From: an uncultured Oscillospiraceae bacterium
GTDB taxonomy: Bacteria; Bacillota; Clostridia; Oscillospirales; Oscillospiraceae
Assembly: GCA_910579595.1 (NCBI GenBank)
Contig: CAJTVM010000062.1
Location: 1 to 15,854 of the forward strand
Direction: 5' to 3'
DNA length: 15,854 bases
Shown here: positions 6,731 to 14,361 of the stretch, in pieces
Layout: the number at the start of each line of letters is the position of its first letter
Numbering within the stretch: the first letter of the stretch is position 1
Notes under the pieces: model-generated
Seen by the model: the letters and a program-made list of their open reading frames with translations, nothing else
What the model was told of the DNA's origin: nothing
The model's database searches: none
Program-made: the position numbers and the translations under genes

Positions 6731-6772
6731 GAACCTATGAAAGAGGAAGGAGATAACGATGTAGTGCGCGTC

Positions 6773-8173
6773 TCAGCCGCGGTCCTCGGCGTTGGCGTCC
6801 TTCATTTTCAGCATGGGAAGGGTGGTGATGATGCCGAACACTACCACGGCCAGAAGAATGACATAGCCCACGGTGCCCATCCCGATGTCAATGAGGACGG
6901 TCATCATCATGGCGGCCACGGCGGAGGGGATCAGCTGAATAGCCATGATCACGCGGTTGGCGGACTGGTACTCCCGCCGGCCAAACATGAAGCTGACGGA
7001 GGCCGGGTGCATGGTGGGCACGCCGCCGGTCATGCAGGCCACGCCGAAGCCCCACAGCACCAGCATGGGCACGTTGCAGGAGCCGGTCTCAGCCACAGAC
7101 TTGGCCTGCATCATCAGGCCGATGACGGGGAAGAACTCGGTGACGCCCAGAACCAGGGAAGCAATGGGGGTGCCCAGCTTATCGTCGATGACGCCGAAAA
7201 TGAAGGACATCCCGATACCCACCAGCACGCCCAAGCTCAGCCAGGGCACCGCCTGGCCCACGAACAGGACGGCGGGACCCATGTTGCCCATGGCCTCACC
7301 CATGGGACCGGCGGCTACCTTGTCCATGTTGCCCAGGCACAGGCTGACAAACCACGCGGCCATGGAACCCATGCAGGCGTTAATCACGAACTGGAATGCG
7401 CCGTAGTTGCAGATCAGGATCCAGGATTTCTTTTGCTTGAGCACCTCGCCCATGGAAAGCTGGATCTCGTCCCCCGCCTCGGACTTGGGTGCGTGATCCG
7501 CGCCGTCGGGATAGAGGCCAACCTCCTCCGGCGTATCACGGATGAACAGTACCACCAGGATGGCCACCACCACCAGCAGGACGGCCAAGCCCACATAGAA
7601 GGGACGGTAGTCGCCGCCCAGGTTTCGGTTGATAAAGGTGGTCATGGCGGAGGTGCCAATCAGGGAGAACAGGGGGGAGCCCAGGGTAACGATGCCCAGC
7701 ACACGGCCCCGGTAGCGGATGAACCAGGAGGCGGCCAGCTGGAAGCCCGCCATCTGCAAACACATACAGGCGCAGCGCACCGCGAAGAGGGAAATCCAGA
7801 ACAGGATGTAGTTGCCTGTCACGGCGGGGTCGTTTGTGGCGTGGGAGGCCACGGTCAGCGCCTCGCTGTTCATGCATGCCAGACCGTTGGCGGCCACAAT
7901 GCCCAGACAGCCCAGGGCGGACACGCCGATGCAGGGGATCAGTGTCTTGCGCACACCGAACTTGATGAAGCAGGTGCCGTAGATCACGGTCAGGATAATG
8001 CACGCGAAGTTACCAACCGTCATGGGCATCTGGGTGTCGGTGTTTTTCCATGCGGTGAAGTTCTGGATGATATTGATCTGGTCGTTTTGCAGGCCGGAGT
8101 ACAGGAACATGAACACCACGCCGAGGATACAGAACGCGATGGTGTAGCCGGCAAACTTCTTGTTTTTTACCAT
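6773..8173 (-). CDS. MFS transporter (12 membrane segments)
   Basis: This 466-aa membrane protein has about twelve hydrophobic segments in two halves. They are separated by a charged cytoplasmic loop (about residues 215-255, TPEEVGLYPDG onward). The loop between TM2 and TM3 has the family-like FIKFGVRKTLIP. The RYRGRVLGIVTLGSPLFSLIG region resembles oxalate/formate and monocarboxylate-type members (R..G...GIV..G). It is likely a single-substrate importer or exporter of a small organic acid or related compound, in the cytoplasmic membrane. The start at 8173 has GGGAG about 10 nt upstream. It is the last gene of an operon after the beta-helix and VOC genes, 68 bp downstream of the VOC stop. The substrate cannot be read from sequence. 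Confidence 0.88.
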   Translation of the reverse strand: MVKNKKFAGYTIAFCILGVVFMFLYSGLQNDQINIIQNFTAWKNTDTQMPMTVGNFACIILTVIYGTCFIKFGVRKTLIPCIGVSALGCLGIVAANGLACMNSEALTVASHATNDPAVTGNYILFWISLFAVRCACMCLQMAGFQLAASWFIRYRGRVLGIVTLGSPLFSLIGTSAMTTFINRNLGGDYRPFYVGLAVLLVVVAILVVLFIRDTPEEVGLYPDGADHAPKSEAGDEIQLSMGEVLKQKKSWILICNYGAFQFVINACMGSMAAWFVSLCLGNMDKVAAGPMGEAMGNMGPAVLFVGQAVPWLSLGVLVGIGMSFIFGVIDDKLGTPIASLVLGVTEFFPVIGLMMQAKSVAETGSCNVPMLVLWGFGVACMTGGVPTMHPASVSFMFGRREYQSANRVIMAIQLIPSAVAAMMMTVLIDIGMGTVGYVILLAVVVFGIITTLPMLKMKDANAEDRG

Positions 8174-8201
8174 AGATGTCTCTCTCCCTTTTTGAATGTT
8201 C

Positions 8202-8232
8202 CCGTTTTCCCGTCCGGCGGGCGGGAAAACGG
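8202..8232. other. Strong hairpin between the VOC and MFS genes
   Basis: CCGTTTTCCCG (8202-8212) pairs perfectly with CGGGAAAACGG (8222-8232) around a 9-nt loop. In the minus-strand transcript no T run follows, so it is more likely an mRNA processing or stability element that sets the VOC:MFS ratio than a full terminator. Confidence 0.6.
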
Positions 8233-8241
8233 TTCGACCGC

Positions 8242-8640
8242 TTAGTTGTTTTGGATGAACTCGATGAGCACGCCGGAGCAGTCCCGGACGAACATCACGT
8301 TGTTGCCCTCCATCATGACCTCGTGGGCGATGTCCACGCCGTTAGCCAGGAATTTCTCCTTGAGGGCCTTCATGTCGGGCACCTCAAAGGCCACGTGCTT
8401 GGTGCCTACGGTCTGGAGATCGGAGTTGGGCGTCAGCCGATCCTCGGGGATGGGCTTGGGATCGTCATACTGGAACAGCTCGATCTCGAAGTCCCCGTTG
8501 CGGATGAAGCAGATGCGGGCCTCCAGAGGCGGAACATAGTCATCCTTCACCAGCTCAAAGTCCAGGTTCCTCTTATACCAGTCCAGAGCTTCCTCCATGT
8601 TTTTTACGCTGATGCCTACGTGAAGCGCTTTGTAAATCAT
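8242..8640 (-). CDS. VOC-family protein (glyoxalase / methylmalonyl-CoA epimerase fold)
   Basis: This 132-aa cytosolic protein is made of two beta-alpha-beta-beta-beta modules. All four expected metal ligands of the vicinal-oxygen-chelate fold are present: H7 (KALHVGISV), E54 (FEIELFQ), H82 (KHVAFEVPD) and E127 (GVLIEFIQ). This argues for an active metalloenzyme (lyase, epimerase or isomerase) rather than a binding-only drug-resistance protein. AAGGAG lies 9 nt before the ATG. It is the middle gene of an operon, 33 bp after the cytosolic beta-helix gene and 68 bp before the MFS gene, so it probably acts on the transported compound or a product of it. Glyoxalase I, epimerase and dioxygenase cannot be told apart at this level. 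Confidence 0.88.
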   Translation of the reverse strand: MIYKALHVGISVKNMEEALDWYKRNLDFELVKDDYVPPLEARICFIRNGDFEIELFQYDDPKPIPEDRLTPNSDLQTVGTKHVAFEVPDMKALKEKFLANGVDIAHEVMMEGNNVMFVRDCSGVLIEFIQNN

Positions 8641-8673
8641 GACTGATTTCTCCTTTCTTGAATGGGCGGGGCG

Positions 8674-10074
8674 TTACGCCTCCACCACCAGCCGGCCGCC
8701 GCCAGCCAGGGTGTACTCAGCCGCCTCGCCGCCGCGCACGGTAACGGTGATGCCCGCGGGCGCGTCAATCTGGGCGGGATCCACATCGGTGAGCAGAGTG
8801 ACGTTGGAATCACCGGTGGCAGTCCACTTGCTGCCCGGGTCCATGGACAGGTTCGCGCCCTTGATGGCCCCGGTGAGGGTGGTGGAGTTCAGCTCCACCC
8901 ACATATCCCGGGTGGCGTCCTCGTGGAGCAGGTCGCCGGACACGCTCATGCCCGCCATGCGCACATTCACGCCGTAGGGCGGCTCGGTGACCTTGGTGGC
9001 GCAGGGGTCATCGTTGACGATGGTGCGCACCAGCACGCCGGATTCGGAGGCGATGTCCACCTCGGTGAGGTCGATGAGGGCGTTGTGGCTCTTGATGAGG
9101 AAAGCCTCCTTCTTGGAGCGGATATGCCCACCGTTCACCTCTACGCTGCCCACTTCCTCCTGCCAGCCGTTGACGCAGTGCATCAGGGCGAAGTAAGAGC
9201 CGCAGTCGGCGGTGCAGCCGGTAAAGGCCATGTCACAGTTGCCTGCCAGAATCGCAGCCATCCGGGCCATCTCCAGGTTGCAGCGGTTGAACACGTCGTG
9301 ACAGCCGGGGTCGGCGTACGCGCCGTAGCCGTTCTTGGTGCACACAATGTCGCAGTCGTTGGCCTCCAGGTACACATAGCCCTCGGAGGACTCGGTGGAC
9401 AGGGCGGCCCAGCCGTCGCAGATGATCTTGCTGCGGTAGAAGAAGCTCTGGGAGTTGGACATGGTGCAGTGGGTGCGGGTGTTGCCGTCGATCTCCAGCG
9501 GGGGAGGCGGGGTGGACATCAGCGCGTCGGAGGCGAGGATGTTTTCGCCATAGGGAATGCCGTGGGACCAGATGACGGAGTCGTACACCTTGAGCACGGA
9601 GCCCTCCTCGGCGGCGGTGGAGTACTTGGTGCGGCCAGTGGTGGCGATCACCGCATCGTGGAGGGTGAGCTTGGCCCCGTACTTGGCCGCCGCGCCGCTG
9701 GCGGGGCCACCGATTCCCTCACCGTCCCCGGCCAGGGAGATATACGCGCCGTCCACCGTCACGTCGGTGGAAGCGCCCTCGGCATAGATGCCGCCCTCGC
9801 GGCCATCGTAGGCCACTACCTTGAGGCCGGATACCTCTTTGTCGGTGACATCGCCGCCGTAGAAGACGCCGGGGTTGTCGATGTTCGCTTTGCCTTCCTT
9901 GACGTGGACAGCGGCCACCGCGCCGGCGGCGGGGGCGAACCAGTTCACCGGCTCCTTGCCGGGGTTGAGGATGGAGTTGACGCCGGTGATGATGTCGGAC
10001 ATGGTGAGCATATTCACGCTGGGCCTGCGGGCGGGCTTTTCCACGCGCCTGCCCCGGATCTGTTTGGCTTCCAT
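8674..10074 (-). CDS. Right-handed beta-helix repeat protein without signal peptide
   Basis: This 466-aa protein consists mostly of short beta-strand turns rich in G, D, N and V (for example AKLTLHDAVIATT, YVYLEANDCDIVC), as in parallel beta-helices. The N terminus (MEAKQIRGRRVEKPARRPS) is basic and not hydrophobic, so it is predicted to be cytosolic. AAGGAG lies 8 nt before the ATG. It is paralogous to the secreted 866-aa protein at 11582-14182: the segment PPPPLEIDGNTRTHCTM matches PPWVLGIAGSSRTTNVM, and GYGAYADPGCHDVFNRCNLE matches GYGAYAIGGGTHEDYYGTTF. It contains many cysteines (for example DCDIVC and GCTADC), unlike the secreted paralogue, which suits a reducing compartment. It is first in an operon with the VOC and MFS genes. 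It could be a novel enzyme (beta-helices include lyases, epimerases and glycosidases) or a structural protein; no catalytic motif was recognised. Confidence 0.8.
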   Translation of the reverse strand: MEAKQIRGRRVEKPARRPSVNMLTMSDIITGVNSILNPGKEPVNWFAPAAGAVAAVHVKEGKANIDNPGVFYGGDVTDKEVSGLKVVAYDGREGGIYAEGASTDVTVDGAYISLAGDGEGIGGPASGAAAKYGAKLTLHDAVIATTGRTKYSTAAEEGSVLKVYDSVIWSHGIPYGENILASDALMSTPPPPLEIDGNTRTHCTMSNSQSFFYRSKIICDGWAALSTESSEGYVYLEANDCDIVCTKNGYGAYADPGCHDVFNRCNLEMARMAAILAGNCDMAFTGCTADCGSYFALMHCVNGWQEEVGSVEVNGGHIRSKKEAFLIKSHNALIDLTEVDIASESGVLVRTIVNDDPCATKVTEPPYGVNVRMAGMSVSGDLLHEDATRDMWVELNSTTLTGAIKGANLSMDPGSKWTATGDSNVTLLTDVDPAQIDAPAGITVTVRGGEAAEYTLAGGGRLVVEA

Positions 10075-10134
10075 AAGTACCGCTCCTTCTCATAAAATTT
10101 TTGTGGTAGAACCGCCATCCATTTTCTGATTTTG

Positions 10135-10163
10135 ATTATTCCATACAAACGCCAAAGCCTCAA
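10135..10163 (-). promoter_or_regulatory. Promoter of the beta-helix/VOC/MFS operon
   Basis: On the minus strand TTGAGG (10163-10158) and AATAAT (10140-10135) are separated by exactly 17 bp. A TGG directly before the -10 box gives an extended -10. The start codon at 10074 lies about 55 nt downstream of the expected start site. Confidence 0.6.
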
Positions 10164-10191
10164 TGACGTTTTTTTCGATAAATATGTCATT
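10162..10191. promoter_or_regulatory. Inverted repeat overlapping the -35 region, possible operator
   Basis: AATGAC (10162-10167) and GTCATT (10186-10191) form an interrupted dyad whose left arm overlaps the -35 box of the beta-helix operon. Bases between the arms are AT-rich (TTTTTTTCGATAAATAT). It is a plausible binding site for a dimeric regulator that affects one or both divergent units. Confidence 0.4.
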
Positions 10192-10320
10192 TTCTTAGAA
10201 CCCCGTCCGGGACCATTGCTTTTTTTCAGTTGGGATGAAATAATGCAGTTGAACCCAAAAACCGCCATCCATCCATACCATTTTCCGACGCTATATAAAA
10301 TCAATTAGGAGGTAACCGTT

Positions 10321-11367
10321 ATGAAAACCCTGTACGCCCAGGTATCCAAGGGCCTTGTGGAGCTGAAGGAAAAGGAGCTGCCCGCCCCCGGCCCCGGGCA
10401 GCTGCTGCTGAAGGCCCACTACTCCACCATGAGCCCCGGCACCGAGAACGCCCTGATGAACGGCTTCATCGTCCCCCTGCCCACCAGCATCGGCTACAGT
10501 ATGTGCGCCACCGTGGAGGCCGTGGGTCCCGAGGTGGACGAGTTTGAAGTGGGCGACGTGGTGGTCACCACCGGCGAACACGCCCAGTACCTCATCATGG
10601 ACGCCATCAACTGCACCCCCGCCCCCAGGAGCGTGGACAAGAAGCAGGCTGCGTTCTGGAACCTGGGTCACACAGGTATGTACGCCGTGCGCCAGTCCAA
10701 GCTTCAGTTCGGCGAAGCCGCCGTGGTCATGGGCCAGGGCTTTGTGGGCGCGATTACCGCCCAGGTTGCCCGCCTGGCTGGCGCGGTGCCCGTCATCGTC
10801 ACCGATTTGTCCAACGAGCGGCTGGATATGGCCCGCAAGATGGGCGTTACCCGGGCCATCAACCCAAAAGAGGATCCGGACGGCCTCCAGAAGGCCGTTG
10901 ACGAGCTGTGCGGTGGCAGCGTCCCCGTGATTTTCGAGGCCACCGGCTCCCGCCAGCCCCTGGAGCAGGCCTTTGAGATCGTGGGCGAGCGGGGCCGCGT
11001 GGTGATGATCTCCCAGGTTCACGGCGAAACCATGCCCAACTACGATGACAACCTGATGCAGAAGGGGGCCAGCCTCATCGGCACCTACGTCAACTCCCGG
11101 CCCTTCGCCCTGCGCCGCGCCGATTTGGAAATCCAGGGCGTGTGGCCCCCGGTGATGAACTCCAGGCTGCGCCGCTTCGCCAGTCTCATGGGCAACACCT
11201 GCGACGAGGACATCCGGGTATTCCTCAACCTCATCGCCCACAACTATTTGAACATCGAGCCGCTGATTACCCACCGCTTTCACTACAAGGACATGACCGC
11301 CGCCTATGAGAAGGTCTGGAACCAGGATCCCGACCTCATCGGCGGACTGATCTCCTGGGAGGACTAA
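10321..11367 (+). CDS. MDR-family NAD(P)-dependent dehydrogenase lacking zinc ligands
   Basis: This 348-aa protein has the medium-chain dehydrogenase layout: an N-terminal GroES-like catalytic domain, then a Rossmann domain with GQGFVG (138-143) and an acidic residue at the end of strand 2 (D162), which suggests NAD over NADP. The region that normally carries the catalytic-zinc cysteine reads YSTMSPGTE (34-42), with Ser instead of Cys, and there is no four-cysteine structural zinc lobe. The xxxSPGTE pattern is shared with the BchC-like branch of the family. AGGAGG at 10307-10312 lies 8 nt before the ATG. It is transcribed divergently from the beta-helix/VOC/MFS operon across a shared 246-bp region and ends at a strong hairpin. 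It likely oxidises or reduces a hydroxyl or keto group on the compound handled by that operon. Substrate unknown. Confidence 0.87.
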   Translation: MKTLYAQVSKGLVELKEKELPAPGPGQLLLKAHYSTMSPGTENALMNGFIVPLPTSIGYSMCATVEAVGPEVDEFEVGDVVVTTGEHAQYLIMDAINCTPAPRSVDKKQAAFWNLGHTGMYAVRQSKLQFGEAAVVMGQGFVGAITAQVARLAGAVPVIVTDLSNERLDMARKMGVTRAINPKEDPDGLQKAVDELCGGSVPVIFEATGSRQPLEQAFEIVGERGRVVMISQVHGETMPNYDDNLMQKGASLIGTYVNSRPFALRRADLEIQGVWPPVMNSRLRRFASLMGNTCDEDIRVFLNLIAHNYLNIEPLITHRFHYKDMTAAYEKVWNQDPDLIGGLISWED

Positions 11368-11401
11368 AGCAAATCCTCCGCACGGACGCTGAAACATCGA
11401 A

Positions 11402-11431
11402 GGGACCCGCAGGCGAAAGCCTGCGGGTCCC
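11402..11431 (+). terminator. Terminator hairpin of the dehydrogenase gene
   Basis: A perfect 13-bp stem, GGGACCCGCAGGC (11402-11414) with its complement (11419-11431), is closed by a GAAA tetraloop. It starts 34 bp after the stop codon. The following CCTTGCTCTG is only modestly T-rich. Confidence 0.8.
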
Positions 11432-11539
11432 CCTTGCTCTGTGTCCCGGATGCACTCCGGTTCCCCTGCCGCCATTATGTTGGCGGAGGGCGTCCGCAAT
11501 CCTGCCGGGATGATGCCGCACTCCCCTTTCCCCGGCGCA

Positions 11540-11574
11540 AAAAGCTCCCCGGGCCATCGGCCCGGGGAGCTTTT
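11540..11574 (-). terminator. Terminator of the SLH beta-helix gene
   Basis: A perfect 16-bp stem (11540-11555 with 11559-11574, 3-nt loop) begins 8 bp after the SLH gene's stop codon. On the minus strand it ends in a run of five T. The two convergent genes thus each have their own hairpin, about 110 bp apart; between them I see only a small CCGCC/GGCGG dyad. Confidence 0.9.
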
Positions 11575-11581
11575 GCATTTA

Positions 11582-14182
11582 TTACTTCGCTGCCTTTGTG
11601 TAGTAGTTGTAGAAGATCTGAGCCAGCTGCGCACGGGTCAGCGTGGCGGTGGGGGCCAGACTGCCGTTGGCATGGCCCTGAATCACGCCCGCGCCCACAG
11701 CCCAGGCCATAGCCTCCCGCGCCCAATCGGCGGTGGAAGCCCCATCGCTGAAGCCGATCAGACTGCCGGTGGCCTCGGGCTCGTCCAGGTGCCACAGCAT
11801 GGTGATAATCTCCTGACGGCTGACGGCCTCGGTGGCGTTGGTGTTCTCCGTGATGCCGTTGGCGATGGCCCATTCCATGCCCTTGGAGTACCACTGCGCA
11901 CCGCCCTCGGTGTCCACGCCGGACATACGGGCCAGCATGGTGGCCACGGTGCCCCGGGTGACCGTGCCCTTGCCACCGAAGTTGTGATTGCCGGTGCCGT
12001 TCATAATGCCCTTGGCGGCCACATAGTCCACAGCCCCCACGTACCAGGTGTTGGCGGGGACGTCCTGGAAGGTGATCACGTAGCTCACGTTGCCCACGGT
12101 GGCAACATCATCGGTGACCTGCTTGCCGTCCAGCGTCAAGGTGCCCTTCACGGAGATGATCACGGGCTTTTCGGCGGTGACGGCGGTGCTCTTGGCGCTC
12201 AGGTTGTTGACAATGCTGTTGCCGGTGACGGTCCAGGCGGCATCGTCGGTGAGGGTGACATTGACGGGGTTCACGCCGTTGTAGTAGTTCTGGTTAATGA
12301 CGTGGCCCAGCTTGCCCGCGGCCTCGGCGGCAGTATCGTAGCTGAAGCCCTCGTCGTCCTTGCGGTAGATGAAGCTCTTGTACAGGTTGTCAAGGCTGTC
12401 GCCGTGCTGAGTCTCAGTGGAGGAGATCACGCCGGTGAGGCTGGCGCCTTTACCCAGGTTGACGTTCAGCGCGGAGCCGCCGTTGGAACCGTAGCCGGTG
12501 CCGTTGTACAGATCGCCCTTCAGGTCGGCGTCGCTGACGTTGAACTCGGTCTGCCAGCCGGAATCCTTATAGTCCACGCCCCAGGTGGAGGCCCAGCCGT
12601 CCTTCTCCTCATACTTGTAGTTGAAGGTGGGCATCCCGTAGAAGTCATCCATGAACGCGCCCACGCCGTCATCATCGTTGTCGATCATCTGGAGGATGAC
12701 GCCGTTGCCGGAGTTGACGTCCGCGCCGTTGACGTTGATCTCGGCGTTGATTTTCTTCACCAGGAAGGCGGCGTTGCCGGTGTTGATCTCGGTGCCGGGG
12801 TTCAGGTTCAGCACATTCCAGCCGTTGGCGGCGTTGTGGTGGAACATGAAGCCGAAGTTCTTGGAGTTGACCACGGAATTGGCGGTTTCGGTGGCTGTCT
12901 CGGTGGTGATCAGATCGCCGTCCTTGGTGGAGGTGGAGCGGTTGGATGCATCGTCGTCGGCCACGATCTTGCGCACCTCGATTTCCTCGCCCTTGACCAC
13001 GCTGCCCAGGCTGGCGGTGGCCCCGGTCATAATGATGGCGTAGGTGTCCACGTCGAAGGTGGTGCCGTAGTAATCCTCGTGGGTGCCGCCGCCGATGGCG
13101 TAGGCGCCGTAACCGGATCCGGCTACCTTAATGGCGCTGTTGATCAGTGTCAGGTGCATATAGCTTCCGGTGTCGATGGACACCGCGCCCCAGTCGGCGG
13201 CATCAAAGACGGTGTTGACATAGGTGCCGGTGGTATAGTCGCCCATGACGTTGGTGGTGCGGGAGGACCCGGCAATGCCCAGCACCCAGGGCGGGTTGAT
13301 CATGTAGGACTGGTTGGCGGTGGACTTGTAATCCTTGTAAATGTCGCCGCCCTTGGAAGTCAGGGTGGAGTTGCGGACAATCAGGTCGGCACCCGCGTCG
13401 GCAAAGGTAGCGGCCTTGGCCACGCCGGAGGTGGTGATGTTGGAATCCTCGATCTCCACCTTGGAGTTGCCGTACACCACCACGCCCGCGCCGTAGCCCG
13501 CAAAGTCGTTGACGTCCTTGCCGTCGGACTTGCTGTCCAGGTTGATATCGGCATTGGTGATCTTGTAGTCGCTGTCCCGGATGATCATGGCGCTGAAGCC
13601 GGAGGTCTGGGATTCGGACTTCACGCCGGAGGCGGCGGTGCCGGAAATCGTGCCGCTGATGGCGGAGCGGACAGACTCATCGGAGACGATCTTGCCGTCC
13701 CGGATGGACAGAGCGGCGCGGTAGGGCAGGCCGGAGATGGCGGTCCAGCTGCCCAGGGCCTCCAGCTGATTGTCCTCGCCGGCATCCTGGAGATAGTTGG
13801 TGGCGGTGATGACCACTTTGTCAGCGGCGGTGTAGCTGCCCTCTTCCACGGGAACCTCCACGCCGTCCTTGGTCATGGTAAGCAGTCCGGTGACTTCCTC
13901 GCCGTTGACGGTGGCGCCCACCACGATGTCGGCCAGCTCATTGAGGCTGGGCAAGGTTTTCACATCGGACACAGAGGTTACGTTCTGGATGGTCTGGTAC
14001 TTGTAGCCGGGGTCGGCCAGGGTGAGCGCGCTGGCCCCGCCGCCTTCGCCGGGACCACCCGGACCGCCGGGCATCCCATCGGGGGGCATTCCCTCGGCGG
14101 GCGCTGCCATGACGCTCATGGTCAGCATACTCAGCACCATCGCGGCGCTGAGCAGGACGGACAGGATCTTCTTTGCCTTCAT
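11582..14182 (-). CDS. Secreted beta-helix protein with three C-terminal SLH domains
   Basis: This 866-aa protein begins with a clear signal peptide (basic MKAKK, hydrophobic core, cleavage near VMA-AP at 26-27). A Met/Pro/Gly-rich linker follows (about 28-50), then a long beta-strand repeat region (about 60-690) of parallel beta-helix type. About 703-866 are three S-layer homology domains (for example ITFQDVPANTWYVGAVDYVA, WYSKGMEWAIANGI and FSDGASTADWAREAMAWAV). SLH domains hold proteins on secondary cell-wall polymer, so it should be displayed on the surface. AGGAGG (14195-14190) lies 7 nt before the ATG. The beta-helix part is paralogous to the cytosolic protein at 8674-10074. It could be an adhesin, polymer-binding protein or polysaccharide-active enzyme; no catalytic motif was recognised. 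The gene is monocistronic with its own promoter and terminator. Confidence 0.9.
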   Translation of the reverse strand: MKAKKILSVLLSAAMVLSMLTMSVMAAPAEGMPPDGMPGGPGGPGEGGGASALTLADPGYKYQTIQNVTSVSDVKTLPSLNELADIVVGATVNGEEVTGLLTMTKDGVEVPVEEGSYTAADKVVITATNYLQDAGEDNQLEALGSWTAISGLPYRAALSIRDGKIVSDESVRSAISGTISGTAASGVKSESQTSGFSAMIIRDSDYKITNADINLDSKSDGKDVNDFAGYGAGVVVYGNSKVEIEDSNITTSGVAKAATFADAGADLIVRNSTLTSKGGDIYKDYKSTANQSYMINPPWVLGIAGSSRTTNVMGDYTTGTYVNTVFDAADWGAVSIDTGSYMHLTLINSAIKVAGSGYGAYAIGGGTHEDYYGTTFDVDTYAIIMTGATASLGSVVKGEEIEVRKIVADDDASNRSTSTKDGDLITTETATETANSVVNSKNFGFMFHHNAANGWNVLNLNPGTEINTGNAAFLVKKINAEINVNGADVNSGNGVILQMIDNDDDGVGAFMDDFYGMPTFNYKYEEKDGWASTWGVDYKDSGWQTEFNVSDADLKGDLYNGTGYGSNGGSALNVNLGKGASLTGVISSTETQHGDSLDNLYKSFIYRKDDEGFSYDTAAEAAGKLGHVINQNYYNGVNPVNVTLTDDAAWTVTGNSIVNNLSAKSTAVTAEKPVIISVKGTLTLDGKQVTDDVATVGNVSYVITFQDVPANTWYVGAVDYVAAKGIMNGTGNHNFGGKGTVTRGTVATMLARMSGVDTEGGAQWYSKGMEWAIANGITENTNATEAVSRQEIITMLWHLDEPEATGSLIGFSDGASTADWAREAMAWAVGAGVIQGHANGSLAPTATLTRAQLAQIFYNYYTKAAK

Positions 14183-14250
14183 AGTCTTACCTCCTATTAC
14201 GGATCGGGCCGGTGGCTTCCGTGTGCTCCGTCCGATCTCTCCTGTCCTTT

Positions 14251-14279
14251 ATTTTACTATTTCCCGCAAAACCCCGCAA
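14251..14279 (-). promoter_or_regulatory. Candidate promoter of the SLH beta-helix gene
   Basis: On the minus strand TTGCGG (14279-14274) and TAAAAT (14256-14251) are 17 bp apart. The -35 box matches weakly and the -10 box well. The roughly 60-nt leader holds a dyad, GATCGG (14202-14207) with CCGATC (14232-14237), just before the ribosome binding site. Confidence 0.4.
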
Positions 14280-14343
14280 GTCAATGTGCCCAAAATAAAG
14301 TTCTGTTTTTTGTGAGCTTTGTGCCATTTTTATAGACTGTCCC

Positions 14344-14361
14344 TCAAAAGTGTCCTTTTGA
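14344..14361. other. Short perfect hairpin at the truncation point of the next gene
   Basis: TCAAAAG (14344-14350) and CTTTTGA (14355-14361) form a 7-bp perfect dyad with a 4-nt loop. It is preceded by AGACTGTCCC. Recognisable homology of the following gene starts inside this dyad (about 14357). It could be the end of a mobile element or a recombination site; no matching second end was found in the window. Confidence 0.4.

Larger units (their letters stand above)
10111..10272 (+). repeat. 12-bp direct repeat pair in the divergent regulatory region
   Basis: ACCGCCATCCAT occurs at 10111-10122 and again at 10261-10272, 150 bp apart in the same orientation. The first copy lies just downstream of the beta-helix operon's -10 box. 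The second lies where the -35 box of the dehydrogenase promoter should be, about 20 bp before TATATA at 10292-10297. The second copy continues with further CCAT units. This could be a shared regulator site or a loop-forming operator pair. Confidence 0.5.

Noticed and set aside
6737..8245. Open plus-strand frame of 502 codons opposite the MFS gene
   Set aside because: The His/Gly/Asp-rich translation is the antisense of the membrane protein. The minus strand shows 12 clear membrane segments.
8662..10095. Open plus-strand frame of 477 codons opposite the cytosolic beta-helix gene
   Set aside because: It is an antisense shadow caused by codon bias; the minus-strand gene has a ribosome binding site, promoter and a paralogue in the window.
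10196..10206. Partial MITE end (TTAGAACC) near 10196 and again near 15218
   Set aside because: Only 8 bp match; no further similarity to the 162-bp element and no second end.
10291..11634. Open minus-strand frame of 447 codons opposite the dehydrogenase gene
   Set aside because: It is the antisense of a well-supported MDR dehydrogenase and runs through two terminators.
11441..14335. Open plus-strand frame of 964 codons opposite the SLH gene
   Set aside because: It mirrors the SLH beta-helix gene. The product is a Gly/Val/His/Asp-rich string typical of the antisense of a GC-rich gene, with no ribosome binding site; the minus-strand gene has a signal peptide, SLH domains and AGGAGG.
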